Origin: Tubulanus polymorphus
Taxonomy: Eukaryota; Nemertea; Palaeonemertea; Tubulaniformes; Tubulanidae
Length of the DNA: 64,000 nucleotides
Direction: 5' to 3'
NCBI RefSeq assembly: GCF_964204645.1
Contig: NC_134033.1
Coordinates: forward strand, 4,498,231-4,562,230
Position 1 is the first letter of the stretch; each line of letters begins with the position of its first letter. The notes beneath the pieces were generated by a model, which worked only from the letters and a program-made list of their open reading frames with translations, did not search any database and was not told the DNA's origin. Made by a program: the position numbers and the translations under genes. Below are positions 13,491 to 26,492 of the stretch, one piece after another.

Positions 13491-16400
13491 GAAACGGGTG
13501 GCCATGGTGACTTTCCTAATGATAAGTATTACTCATTAAATACTGTTAATGAATTATTTCGCACTTGTGATGCTAATTCTATTCTCTCTTTCCATACTAA
13601 TGTTCGTAGTATCAATAAAAATTTTAATGTTCTATATGACACTATACAAAGCTCAGATAAATTACCTATGTTCATTGGTGTCTCAGAAACCTGGGCCACG
13701 GATGGTAACGATAATGAGACTTTATATTATATGGAAGGTTATAATAGTAAGTTTTTTAATCGTCATTTTAATCATGCTGGAGGCGTTGCGCTTTATGTGG
13801 ATGATCGGATTAATTTTAAATTCCGCGACGACCTGTCAATTGAGAGTGACACATTTGAATTACTTATATGCGAGCTTTTCCTATCTAAAAACGAACGCAT
13901 TTTTGTAGGTGTTCTCTACAGGCAAAGCGGTCATTCTATTGAAGATTTGGTTACTGAGTTAAATGTGTCTTTAGAAAAATTGCCGAGAGACAATGCATTT
14001 ATTATGGGTGATTTTAATATTGATTTACTTAAACACAACACGGACCATCATACTGAAGACTTTTTGCATAACATGGTATCTTTATCGCTTCAGCCCTTAA
14101 TAACTAAACCGACACGGATCACGGAACACTCTGCTACCTGTATTGATCATATGTACACGAATGTTAACGCTGAACGGCTGTCTAACCTCGGAATTCTAAC
14201 GACAGATATCTCGGACCACTTTTCTACCTTTACGATCCATAACCAATATTTTAAAGTCAATACTGCGCATAGTATACGTTATAGGTCATTCAATGAGCAC
14301 TCAATAAATAATTTTAATAATCTGCTAAGTCGTGTAGACTGGACGGAAGTTTATAATGAGGCCAATCCGGATAAATCGTACAACCTATTTTTAGATAAAT
14401 ATAAATTATTATATGACCAAGTATTTCCGGTTCGTGCTAAAACTATCAAACGAAATACCCGCAAGCCATGGCTAACATTAGGTCTTCTTCGGTCTATCAG
14501 AACTAAGAGTAAATACTACCGAAAATATAAAAGAACAAAGCGACCCTGTCATTTCGAACAATATAGGGTATACCGTAATAAGTTACATAGATTGCTTAGA
14601 GTTGCTGAAAAGCGTTATTATGCGGAATCCTTATTTAATGTGAAACATAATTTGAAAAAAACATGGGATGTCCTAATAAGTGTCATTGGTACTGCTAAGC
14701 AAAACCTCATTCTTCCTGAGTTCAAGACTGACAATGGGCGAAAATTAAGCTCACAAGAAATTGCTGATAAATTTAATTTCTTTTTTATTGATATTGGGAG
14801 AAGGCTTGCATCAAACATTCCCAGGGCTGATGTCTTACCAACTCAGTATCTACCAACCGATAGTCCCGATAGTTTATTTTTCAGGCCGATTATTCAAGAA
14901 GACATTTTTGCTATTGTAAACTCTTTAGATGCTGACAAAGGAGCTGGTCCTGATGATATAAAACCTAAAATTATTAAATGCTCAATTAATGAAATCGTGT
15001 CTCCACTACTGCATATATTTAATAGGTCTTATATTACAGGTATAGTTCCAGATGCACTTAAGATAGCCAGGGTTGCGCCTTTATTTAACTCCGGAGCTAC
15101 TGATAATATTACTAATTACCGACCAATTTCTGTTCTGCCATGTTTCTCTAAAATTCTTGAACGCCTAACCCATTGCCGTCTTATCTCGCATATTGATAAA
15201 AATAGAATTCTTTGTCCAAACCAATATGGCTTTCGTAAGAACCGTTCCACAGAAATGGCATTACTCGATTTCGCTGATCGCATTTCGAAACTTACAGAAG
15301 ACGGTTATCTAACAGTGAGTATTTTCATAGATTTGTCAAAGGCCTTTGACACTATTGACAACTCCATACTTTTAGATAAGCTGATACGATACGGTATACG
15401 CGGGATTGCGTTGGCCTGGTTTAGTAATTATCTATCTAATCGATATCAGTTTGTCTCTTATGATAGTTGTTCTTCAATAACACTTCCAATAAATTGCGGA
15501 GTGCCTCAAGGTTCTATTCTTGGTCCGCTACTGTTCATACTTTACATTAATGACATTATCCGTACATCTCATCTACTCAACTTTATTCTATTTGCAGACG
15601 ACACAACTATCTTTTTTAGTGATAAGGACCCAATTTGATTAAATGCCATCATTAATTCCGAATTGAGAAACCTAGTCATGTGGTTTAGAGCTAACAAGTT
15701 ATCTCTTAATATAAGTAAAACTAATTATGTAATTTTCGGCAATATCCGTGTTCCTCATGATTTTCGTATCAAAATTGATAATGTCACCCTTGTAAGGTGT
15801 CAAGAATCCAAGTTTCTTGGTGTTATAGTGGATGACAATCTTACTTGGGCTCCCCATATTAAAATGACGTCCAACAAAGTATCGCGTGCTATTGGCATCT
15901 TATATAAAGTACGTAAATCCTTACCAGCTTATATTCTCCCTACCATTTTTAATTCTCTAGTTTTACCTTATGGGGTGCCAACTATTCTATACGGCTACAT
16001 CATCTAAGTACTTTGCTTAAGCGGACAGTTCGTCTCATTTTTAATGCTCCGTATCTTGCTCACACTGCCCCTTTACTTAAAAAAAGGTAAAATACTTAAT
16101 TCAATTGATATGATAAGTACAGGTAGCTATCTTTATGTATAAACTCGTTAATAATCATTTACCAAATAATTTTAATTATATTTGTAACTTCAGGTTCTCA
16201 AACCAAGCTAGAGTATTAAGGAGCCGTAATGATTTGAGTGTTCCATTTTCTCGTACTACTAAGCGATCGTTCTCTATTAGTATCATAGGTCCAAAAACTT
16301 GGAACAATATTCCACTTGATATAAGGAATAAGTCCTCTGTTCAATCTTTCAAATTTCACTATAAGCGCCTCCTCTTGTCTCAATATTGATGTACTATAAT

Positions 16401-16700
16401 TACTCTTCTGCGTTGCCTTCTGTGTTCTCTAATCATTGTAATAGGGTGTAATCACTTTATGTCACCATCGCCACTATATATACTTGTAAACTCACATACG
16501 TAAAGATGTATATTTCTTACCTTATTTACTTGGTGAACAACTGTTTAATTTTTTTATGTTCGGGGATTCAACTGGACAATCCTATCGGATTTTTTGAATC
16601 CCCTGACAAACGTATGTTATAACGTTATAACCTGTTGTCCTTGTATTATAAATCATCATAGGTTTGTAAAATAAATGAAATGAAAAATAAATGAAATGAA
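13491..16700 (+). mobile_element. Decayed, 5'-truncated LINE (jockey/CR1-like) with endonuclease and RT
   Basis: The frame is open from about 13459 to 15638. It encodes an endonuclease domain (HTNVRSINKNF, SETW, GDFNIDL, SDHFSTF) followed by reverse transcriptase (NYRPISVLP, QYGFRKNRST, FIDLSKAFDTID, GVPQGSILGPLLF, FADDT). A TGA at 15636-15638 interrupts RT. The same frame goes on with WFRANKLSLN, typical of the post-FADD region, to 16007. A frameshift near 15970 and another before 16135 lead to the usual end (GPKTWNNIP ... SFKFHYKRLL, stop 16389). The 3' end is an ATGAAATAAA-type simple repeat near 16670-16700. It sits exactly where flank sequence of one receptor unit ends. The copy is inactive; family placement is by motif only. 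Confidence 0.85.
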
Positions 16701-17175
16701 ATTCTAAGTTCTAAAATAAATTCAGTATAATCTCACCAGTGTCTAATTATTGATAATTGAAAAAATTAATTCATAATGGGAAAAGAATATATTTTCTCAG
16801 AGGTAGAGCGAAGTCGGGTGGACGATGGTATACAATCACGGGTTAGGAGATAATCAGAAGCCTCGAGAAACCTCGAGGGACCGCCACAAAATTGCGCTTA
16901 GAAACTGGAAACTTCTTTATTGGCTCCGCGGTCGGCGCAGTCTTTACTGTGGGTCGACGAAATGTATTCATATTTTCAAATATCGTTTTATGTGTAATTT
17001 CTTATCGTAACTTTTGTATTAAGTAGAGTGATTATCCTTAACGCTGCACTATAGAGGAAATAAATAATCATTATTTATCATTATTATCATCATAGTATAG
17101 AGATTATCCTAAAATGATGTAGAGATTATCCTAAAAAGGAAATACCCGGTAGTGATTATCATATCAGTATCATCA
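16701..17175. repeat. 3' flank of receptor copy 2, related to 13260-13490 and 30215-30420
   Basis: From about 16800 this resembles the segment that precedes the 3' end of copy 3 (30215-30420) and the segment before the LINE (13260-13490). It carries extra insertions and short direct repeats (GTAGAGATTATCCTAAAA twice near 17095-17140). No gene seen. It probably holds the 3' UTR of copy 2. Confidence 0.6.
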
Positions 17176-20100
17176 TCATTTTATTGGTTGTCGTTTTCTC
17201 CGTTTATTTCGAGCTCGTATGGATTTCATATCGATAGTTAGAATAGTGTAAAGAAGCGGATTCAGAGTTGAGTTTATCGGCAAGAAAAGAACGGCAAGCC
17301 AAGCGGCAACCTGGTTCGGTATCTCGACCAAAAATACGGCGCAAAACTGAACGATTATCAACGGTAGCCAGCAAAATAAATTACACAAATTGATGACTAA
17401 ACTGCGTCGAGCTAGAACGAGTTCTGTAGGATCGGCTCTACCCGAACCGGATCTGCTTCCGGATACATACTTGTACATCTGCGCGTACGACATCATTATC
17501 AGAGTGAGAATGATCGCGTTTAATACAGCGAATATAGCGAACGAATATTGCCAACCATTGACATTTATAGAAACTAAATTCATAGGTAAACAGATACCCG
17601 TACTACCGTAAAAATCATCACCGAAATACGACGACCGAGACAGCGGCAGAAAGGCGATTAAACTCAGAAATATCCAGCATAAACAAGATAGAATCGAAAT
17701 GATATTTGAGGATAAAACCGGGTTACCGGAAAATGGGTCGATTATATTCGAATATCTGAAACGCGTGAGGAGAAGGAGAAATGTTAAAGAGCCTTCGCAA
17801 GATATCGTCACCACAATTCCGGCGACTCCGCATAATGAACTACGAGTCCAAGTTTCAGAATTCAGAAAATAAACACCTTTATAAACGTGATCAGTTGCAG
17901 CGATCAGAAACAGATAAACAGACATCAGGAAATCACAAAGCGCGATATTAATGATGAGGATATCCGACGATTTATTTTGCGTTTCTGACGAAACTCGAAT
18001 CGACCTAAAACGAAATATAATAACAACAATATTGGAAACGAATGTAAAACAAGCGATGATCCAGATAACAGCTGTGAGGACAGTGTTCTCAATGAGGTCT
18101 GAACACGATGAGAATTGATCAGGATCCGGGAGACACCGGTCAATATTCGGTGCCATACAACAGAATTTATACGCGTCCGTAGCGAGAAAATATAAAGACG
18201 TCAGATTATCAAAGATATAATTTTCCGTAGAAATGATCCGAGAATTGTTGGTGAAATCTAGAACTCCCAGTGAACTCAACCCCGTAAACGCGTATCTGGA
18301 TATTGATCTGATTGCGTTACTGCTGATATTCAAATATTTCAGCGCTGGTAAACCTCGGAATACGTTACGAGTAAGAATCGATATAGAGAGTTCACGGAGA
18401 TCCATAACCGGAAGTGACGTCAAACCATCGAAGCTTCCATCGTTCAAATATCTCAGCGGATTTCCGGCGAGTAATAGTTGTTTCAAACTGTTTAAACCAG
18501 TGAATGTATCAGCGTGTAGTGATACTAGGCGATTATACGACAGATCTAATGTATTTAGATTGCGTAGATTAGAAAACGCGTTGGAGACAATGTCAGATAA
18601 ATGATTACGGGAAATATTGAGTAAGAAAAGGTACAGAAAAGAGGAAAATGTCGATTCATTAAATCTAACTCGGTTATTCGATAAAATCAAAACTCGAGTC
18701 GACGCGGCAAAAATTCCAGAAATATCCGATAATAAAGTATTTTCACAATCGATGAAACGACCTTGACATTTACAATAGTTAGGACACGTGACGTCGCAGT
18801 AAGCCTCGTCATCCGAGTTATGTTTACAATTAACGACGCCATCGCAAACTTCCGACTGAGGAATACATCGATGTTCGTCAGCGCATTTAAACATTCCCGG
18901 ACACGAAAACGTTTCGCAATTAAATTCATCTTCTGAATTGTGACAATCTGATCGACCATCGCACACGTGTCTAATCGGTATACAGTAAGACGATGGACAT
19001 TTCACTGTACCAGCTGGACATTCAAACTCATTACAATTCAGTAAATGTTCGAGTCTTCTACAAACAGGAAAACCTGTCGGCATTCTTTCTAAAATACATC
19101 TATCTCTTCTCGCGTAACAATGAGGAGAATCGAATGAACATCTCTGTTTATCCGATTCGGTACAGAGTGAAGTGAAATTGGTCGTGCAGTAGTTCTCTGT
19201 AGTGCAGTGAATTTGTGGTTTGATTGTTATATCGGTCGTTACTATTTCATCTTCTTCGAGGTCCCCGCCACAATCTACAACACCATCCCGATACAACAGA
19301 GAACTGATACATTCGCCATTTACGCACAAAAACCCGTTACATTCGTCCGAAGAGCAGTCGATCTCATCGGATTTATCTCGACAATCAACCAGTCCATCAC
19401 ATCGTTTATATTTACCCACACATTGTCCGTCGTTACACTTAAATTGATCAGAGGAACATGAAATATGATAGCACGAGTTCTCATCCGAGCCATCGACGCA
19501 ATCTCTCATAAAGTTACAGAAACCGCTAATCGATATAACGTGTCCATCGTTACAGCGGAACTGACTGTGTAAATTGATATCCGTACAATCGAGTTCATCT
19601 TCACCGTGTTGATAGTCGTTTCTGGTATCGCATACGCGATGGTCGCTGATACATCTTTGATCGTTACATTCAAACTGCCACGATTTACAACCGCTTATAG
19701 AAGCTAACTCTTCACCAGTTACATCATAGGAACACAGCACGGAATGAGCTTCATCTGTGACATTATCGAAGGCAGTCATTGACCATTTCACTGTTTGAAA
19801 ATATGTTATCCAATCTCTAATTACAACTGGTTTTATTGCCATAATTCTTCCGCTTGTATGATTAGTCAGTATAGCGCCATATTGATGCTCATAGTGGAAA
19901 ACATTTATCAAATGCTGAATTTCAATATCAGATGTTATTATACCTATGTCTCCGACGATTGTGAGACACATTTCTCTGGCTGTCTGGATTGTTAAACTTT
20001 CAGTATAAAGCGTTTTCCAGGCGGTAAGTATCTGATAGCAATGCGCTTCTATATGAATCCATCCTCTTTAGACACGTGGATTTAAATCGTTCAGAGTTGT

Positions 20101-21162
20101 TCCGCGTTATTTCAGTTGTTTCGTTTTGTGAAGATGCATTAAAATCGTTTCTTTCTGTTTCACAAATGAATGTCGTATGTGTCTCCTCGATTTGACACGG
20201 GAATCGAACCCAGTTCGCCGATCCTCGTGGATTATTCAATATCATCGCCGTACACGGCATATTGACGTCATTTATCGGTTGTTTTCTTAACGGAGATATC
20301 AATCCCCGAATAACTTCTGGTATCGTTTCATTAACAGCAGCAGGTTTAAACCATTCTGTGTAACTGAACGGTTTCCCATCAGACCACGAATAATAATCAC
20401 TGGACTCCTTTAAAACAAAAAACAAATATTTGTTATACAACATTGCAGAAAACTCTTTTTGGATTGTTTTCTGTGTTCTAATCATTTTTGGAATAACTTC
20501 ATATCTTTACACATGACAAGAACATAGATCATTATCATCAAAGCTCAATTAAATGATTAATATTTGATATGTATTTTACCTGCCATCTCAATCCAATCAT
20601 CACAATAAGCGCCGCCTGTGAATATGCCTCAGAAAGCAGTTTTGTAGCGAACAGCTTTTTCACGGCCATCATTTCACGTTGAGAGTTGATACTGAGAAAA
20701 TGTCCTCCATATTTCTGTTGACAGTAAATTTCAGCGTTCTCCCAATTCAGACGTTCACGTTTGATGTATCTAATACACGAAACGCCTGAATCTATAAAGT
20801 CTGATCGGCAGCCATTAATTCGGTGTTTCAGTAAAGGCGATTGTTCTAAAGTGTATTGAATTCGAAATATTGGCATGAACTGTGACAACTCAAAATACAA
20901 GTCATACCCGAGTAGACTGTACAATACAAGTCCTGCTACTGCGTTATTTTCACATATTGTTGTTGTATGACGGGTTTCTGTGAAGGTGGAAAATAAATTG
21001 TTCGGATCCTCGAATGTTTTGATAATTTGTGTTAGTACTATTGATCCCCTTGAGCGGGTACCAATTGATTCGGAGCATGATGTTTGTCCGATAAATTTAA
21101 ACAGGAATCTGATGTAATGATTTATATTTTTGTCAGTAGGATAAGAGAAAATAAAGAATACA

Positions 21163-21222
21163 TGTTAAGGTGTTTGGGTCCGCTGGACCGTTAGAGGCTG
21201 GGCAACACAGCCAGTTCCACGA
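21163..21222. repeat. Left terminal inverted repeat of the Penelope-like element
   Basis: Sixty bases starting TGTTAAGGTGTTTGGGTCC are the reverse complement of 21960-22019 and 26433-26492. An inverted terminal copy attached to a pseudo-LTR is known for Penelope-like elements and is thought to reflect the way they integrate. Confidence 0.85.
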
Positions 21223-22019
21223 AATCAGTTTCCGTTCCGCTCATGTATAGACACTCTCAGGACTCGATATACAGCCGCTCGGACTGATGCTAAGGGCAGT
21301 CAATTTACTCCCGACGTGTCGTTTTATCAACATAACGCTATATCAATATTCGACAACCAAGGAATACCTGGTCGAATCGATACCGCCCGGCGGTCACACA
21401 AAAAATCGCTTCAGATCACATCAGATCGATGATTTTAAGAACCTCCTCAATCCAACAGATTGAAATATAGACGTAGTTGATACATACGCCGACAGATGAT
21501 CGGTGCGATTACCCTCGCAACACCAACGGACCCTGTTTTGACAGGACGGAAAGTACTCTCCACACGAGACGAGGAAAGCCCGTCCCACCTTTGCAAAAAT
21601 CTAACATCCATATCGGTTCTCACCACTACCCGCCACCGTAAGGCCTCGAATGTGTTGCTGATACACACGCCATCTATCTGATTAGGCTATCAGTACTATT
21701 TGCAATAACTTGCAATATAATACAGTCATACACCGACGCCGGTTTACTATATATAAAAGAAACAACACAATGTGTTCCTCACATTCTCAATATGAATTAC
21801 TCGTTTTTATTTCTACTGTGAATGATATAATTGTTACATTGCTACACCCTCGTGAACTGGCTGCATCACCCAGCCTCTAACAGTCTTACGGACCTAAATA
21901 CAACTTTTTCTACTGTGGATATTTAAACTACATACTAATGTGTACATATTGCTACACCCTCGTGGAACTGGCTGTGTTGCCCAGCCTCTAACGGTCCAGC
22001 GGACCCAAACACCTTAACA
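21222..22019 (+). repeat. Left pseudo-LTR of the Penelope-like element
   Basis: It matches 25695-26492 at a fixed 4473-bp offset over its whole length. Small open frames on both strands (21447-21668, 21496-21681) recur identically in the right copy and reflect the duplication, not genes. Inside, a block starting GCTACACCCTCGTG occurs twice, at 21841 and 21951 (period 110 bp), each running into CCCAGCCTCTAAC. Confidence 0.88.
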
Positions 22020-22566
22020 TGTCTTCTTTTTCCTACCCCCGGGTAGAAGCCGTTGTTTCAACGTGAAAATGGCCAACATAGACGGTGTGTCCAGCCACCC
22101 ACATCGGTAGCAGAATAGCAATATCGGTTCTATTTACAACCAACCATACGGTTAACTGGTCCCTGCTACGGCACGGAATTACTTGAGGAATACCAGTAGA
22201 TCGCTAACTCGAACGATCCCGTGTGGGTAACAGAACTTGCCGTGAACATCACGGTCCACACAATTTATACACAGAATCACCCCCTCATACACTGAAGGAG
22301 TGGAAAACCTGATAAATACACAGAAGAACGATCACGCAATTAGCAAATCACAATATATACACACAACACACCACCGGATGTGTACTACACGACGTCAAGT
22401 GACTCAATGATTTTCTAGCCAATCAGCGCGTAACAGTGATAATTAGCCTGTGAAACAACAAACTCTCCGATTGGTGCCCTGCGGGAGCACCCAGAGAGTA
22501 TAAATAGTTAGCTATTCACTAACTGATCACTAACTGCACTACATTGACTCGCTCTGTATCAGTATT

Positions 22567-23193
22567 ATGGCTCTTGACGACATGTTCACAGAAACCGAAA
22601 TCGACGAGATGATGAGAGACCTGGACTCAACCAACGCTACCGCGACGCCGCCATCGGAACCGCCGCACCCGTCTACCGAGACCAACTCAACAAGACCCGA
22701 ACACTATTCGGCTCTTAAGATGTATGAAGACTCGAGACGGAGGGTACTGCAACACCAACATCACGGCTCGCTACTTAGAATCGGTTTGGTCGCTGGCGAA
22801 GTGCCGAAACACTTCAAAATCCACTTACCCATCAGACTGATGGAAGCAGACAGGAATCCAGACGTTACAAAAGACTGGATTCGCAGACTCCACCAGACGA
22901 GTCTAGATCTGATGAAGATTTCGGCCCGCCACCACGAAGCGATGGCCGACCAAAACCGCCTCAAAGCAGAGGCGATCGCAGCTGAGATCTTAAAGTTACC
23001 AGGCGCCTCAGAAGCCCAGCTCAAAGAAGCAGAAGCTAGCGCGGTCACACCGAAATCAGCTCCGGCTCAACCGACACCAATGGTGAACGAAGAGGACCCT
23101 ACGGCGGCACCGAAGAAACGTCACCCGAGTAGGGGACGTCACCAATCCGGCGGCCGCTCTAACTACCGGGGCAAGCGACCGAGAAGAGAATAA
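22567..23193 (+). CDS. ORF1 of the Penelope-like element (208 aa)
   Basis: Starts at ATG 22567, shortly after a candidate promoter stretch (TATAAATAG near 22500). The acidic N-terminus (DDMFTETEIDEMM) is followed by a middle part rich in charged residues and alanine that could be helical (HHEAMADQNRLKAEAIAAEI). The C-terminus is a basic Arg/Gly tail (RHPSRGRHQSGGRS, KRPRRE), suggesting RNA or DNA binding like a Gag-type ORF1. No zinc knuckle or catalytic motif seen. The function is inferred from position and charge only. Confidence 0.65.
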   Translation: MALDDMFTETEIDEMMRDLDSTNATATPPSEPPHPSTETNSTRPEHYSALKMYEDSRRRVLQHQHHGSLLRIGLVAGEVPKHFKIHLPIRLMEADRNPDVTKDWIRRLHQTSLDLMKISARHHEAMADQNRLKAEAIAAEILKLPGASEAQLKEAEASAVTPKSAPAQPTPMVNEEDPTAAPKKRHPSRGRHQSGGRSNYRGKRPRRE

Positions 23194-23600
23194 TCCATTT
23201 TCTCTCTCACAACAACACACACTCTCTCAACAGTCCTTATCAGGACTACCCCTATGTCTAAGACAGACTTAGTCCATCTCAGTCCGACGCAAACCCATTC
23301 AAATGTTTGCAATAGATTTCTATCTGAACAGTCGTTCCCTTGAACCGCACTCCGACGTTAACCGTCCGCGTGTCTAAAAACAAGGCTCATATACATGTAT
23401 TCATAGTTTAATGGGAATTCATTTTTTATTTCTATTTATTTATTCTTCCATCAGAACGAATACACACGAGCCGCCATCGTGCATTATACATTATATGTAT
23501 ACAAAACACGCCCGCATACAGAGAACAGTGTTAATCACACGACTAGGTCGATTATCCACCTATTGATTACACTCATAGAGCCACTAACAGCTAAACCCTT

Positions 23601-25560
23601 TTGCTCTACAGCTGTTTAATACCGATCTACTCGGCTAATCTAGCAGTGTATCTAACCAGACGACACACGCGGAACTCTGCTCACAGTATCACGCACTCAC
23701 ATTCCAATCTTACTCCCCTTATGGGTAGGAGGAAAAACAACCAGTGGAAAAACCACTCAACTGGGTCACGCATCAGCCGAGGTAAACCCTCCGCTACAAC
23801 TGCCTCCCAGCACAACAGATTTGTGGTCAACCTATCAGACCACGTGGTTAGCAAAACCACCATTAATGCATTAAGCAAGGGTCTGAAATTCGTACCCAAT
23901 AATGCACCGACACAGAAGGACGAACTTCTCACGGCCGCCGAAGCTTTCTTCCGCCGCCTTAGGTTGAAATATATATTTTTTAACCGTGAGAAAAACTCAC
24001 TGCACCCCTTCAAAGGGATAAGCCAATTCAATCCGCTTACATCAGGCGATCGCCGGCTCGAACGTTATATTGAACTAACGCGTACAGAGCTCAAAAAAAC
24101 TCAATCTCACGCAAAAATTCAAATCCAATTTATCGAGAAACGAGATGAAAGCGATCAACGAACTAAATCGGAATAAAGATCTCATTGTAAAACCCTGTGA
24201 CAAAGGGGGAGCCATAGCTATCATGAGCAAAGACTCTTACAAAAAAGAAGCTCTGAGACAGCTAAATGACACCAACAGCTACCGGTCAATCGCTCCACCC
24301 GACACTACTTTAGTCACAAGTGAAATAAAAAGAATCATAGACGATATGAAAAACAACCAAGAAATAGACCATGTTACATGGCTATATCTAACACCGGGAT
24401 CTGATATCAAAATCCCCGAATTCTACCTTCTACCGAAAATTCACAAGGTCAACAACCCGGGGAGACCGATCCTAAGCGGCAACAATGGCCCCACGGAAAA
24501 GATATCCAAATATCTGGACTATTTTCTGAGACCAATCGCGAGTCGAGTATCAACATACATCCAAGATACCAATGACTTTCTCAACAAAATCAATTCCCTC
24601 CCTCCCCTCCGCAAAGATGCGATATTGGTGACAATGGATGTCAAAAGTCTATACACCAACATCCCTCACGGAGAAGCCATCAGTAGCATCTTAAGAAGTC
24701 TAGATGACTTCCCGCTACAATACGCAGTTCGCCGTCCAGACAAAAGACGCTTCGTTCAATTCCTGAATCTCATACTGAAGAGAAATGAATTCTCTTTCGG
24801 GAAAAACGAACACCGCCTTCAAATAGAGGGTTGCGCCATGGGTTCAACAGTCAGCCCGAGTCTAGCGATCATATTCATGCATTATCTCGAGACTAAATGT
24901 CTCCGCTCGGCACCGAACAATACTATACCCATGTTATATTGGAGATATATAGATGATATATTCTCAATCTGGACCCACGGTGAAGATAAACTACTCGAAT
25001 TTTTCGAACATATGAACCAATCACACCGTACCATCCAATACGAACTGACACAATCAAGGGAGAAGGTACCCTTCCTAGACGTTGAAGTCTACAAAGGGAA
25101 AGATTTTGAGAACTCAGGTAAACTCTCAACAAGGGTGTACACAAAACCCACGGACGCACACTCGCTCCTACACAAAGAATCGTGTCACCCGCCTCACTGC
25201 AGCAACAACATTGCATACGCACAGGCTCTCAGATTTAAGAAAATCTGCTCGGACGAAAGCGAATACCGCTCACAATGTAAAAAACTACAGGGTTACCTCC
25301 GGGCCCGAGGCTATAGTGCTCGCGAAATCCGCGCTCAAATCTACAAAGCGGACCAACGATATCGTACGGATCTCTTACACACGCGCACAAAAAAGCGCTC
25401 ATTTGATTCAATCTCACTGATCACCAAATACCATCCGAACACGGATAATATCCGTCAGTCGCTTACAAAACACTGGAAGATAATCCAATCGAACGCGACT
25501 CTGAGAATAATATTCAAGGAACCTCCTAGAATACTATTTACACGCGGCAAAAATCTTTGA
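23601..25560 (+). CDS. Penelope-type reverse transcriptase, split over two overlapping frames
   Basis: The N-terminal frame 23601-24176 includes the Penelope motif NLSDHVVSKTTINALSKGL. The main RT frame 24145-25560 carries KPCDKGGAIAIM, LPKIHKVNNPGRPI, DVKSLYTNIPHGEA, GCAMGSTVSPSLA, YWRYIDDIFSIW, PFLDVEVY and KPTDAHSLLHKESCHP. The second frame is conserved well upstream of its first ATG (24145), so the two belong to one protein. Passing from one to the other needs a +1 (or -2) shift. A run of seven A at 24092-24098 lies in the overlap and is the likely site, through either an indel or recoding. After the stop at 25560, DILVRA-like sequence continues for a few codons, typical of the RT/thumb end. 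Only about 135 bp remain before the right repeat, so no C-terminal GIY-YIG domain fits. Confidence 0.82.
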
Positions 25561-25694
25561 GACATTCTAGTCCGCGCGAGATGTGTGTAAGGCACACCAC
25601 CATCTCAACCTCAATACCGTAATAATAGTCGGTTTTATGTGCTTCATACGAATCCTTCAATCAAGATTTATGCAAAATAAGGTGAAAACCGTTT

Positions 25695-26492
25695 AAATCA
25701 GTTTCCGTTCCGCTCATGTATAGACACTCTCAGGACTCGATATACAGCCGCTCGGACTGATGCTAAGGGCAGTCAATTTACTCCCGACGTGTCGTTTTAT
25801 CAACATAACGCTATATCAATATTCGACAACCAAGGAATACCTGGTCGAATCGATACCGCCCGGCGGTCACACAAAAAATCGCTTCAGATCACATCAGATC
25901 GATGATTTTAAGAACCTCCTCAATCCAACAGATTGAAATATAGACGTAGTTGATACATACGCCGACAGATGATCGGTGCGATTACCCTCGCAACACCAAC
26001 GGACCCTGTTTTGACAGGACGGAAAGTACTCTCCACACGAGACGAGGAAAGCCCGTCCCACCTTTGCAAAAATCTAACATCCATATCGGTTCTCACCACT
26101 ACCCGCCACCGTAAGGCCTCGAATGTGTTGCTGATACACACGCCATCTATCTGATTAGGCTATCAGTACTATTTGCAATAACTTGCAATATAATACAGTC
26201 ATACACCGACGCCGGTTTACTATATATAAAAGAAACAACACAATGTGTTCCTCACATTCTCAATATGAATTACTCGTTTTTATTTCTACTGTGAATGATA
26301 TAATTGTTACATTGCTACACCCTCGTGAACTGGCTGCATCACCCAGCCTCTAACAGTCTTACGGACCTAAATACAACTTTTTCTACTGTGGATATTTAAA
26401 CTACATACTAATGTGTACATATTGCTACACCCTCGTGGAACTGGCTGTGTTGCCCAGCCTCTAACGGTCCAGCGGACCCAAACACCTTAACA
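25695..26492 (+). repeat. Right pseudo-LTR of the Penelope-like element
   Basis: Direct copy of 21222-22019. Its last 60 bp form the right terminal inverted repeat and abut exon sequence of receptor copy 2 at 26493. It holds the same internal 110-bp-period duplication. Confidence 0.88.

Larger units (their letters stand above)
21163..26492 (+). mobile_element. Penelope-like retroelement without a visible endonuclease, inserted in an exon of receptor copy 2
   Basis: The 5330-bp element begins TGTTAAGGTG and ends CACCTTAACA. The first 60 bp (21163-21222) are the inverted complement of the last 60 bp. Two 798-bp direct repeats (21222-22019 and 25695-26492, exact offset 4473) flank the internal part and look identical, so the insertion is recent. 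Between them are ORF1 (22567-23193) and an RT region (23601-25560) with Penelope hallmarks: DKGGA, LPKIHK, DVKSLYTNIP and YIDDIFSIW. No GIY-YIG domain is present at either end of the RT region. Comparison with copy 1 shows the exon is restored with no base gained or lost, so there is no target-site duplication. Confidence 0.88.

Noticed and set aside
21447-21681. Open frames on both strands, repeated identically at 25920-26154
   Set aside because: They lie in the pseudo-LTR and are identical because the repeat is; they overlap antisense to each other and show no domain.
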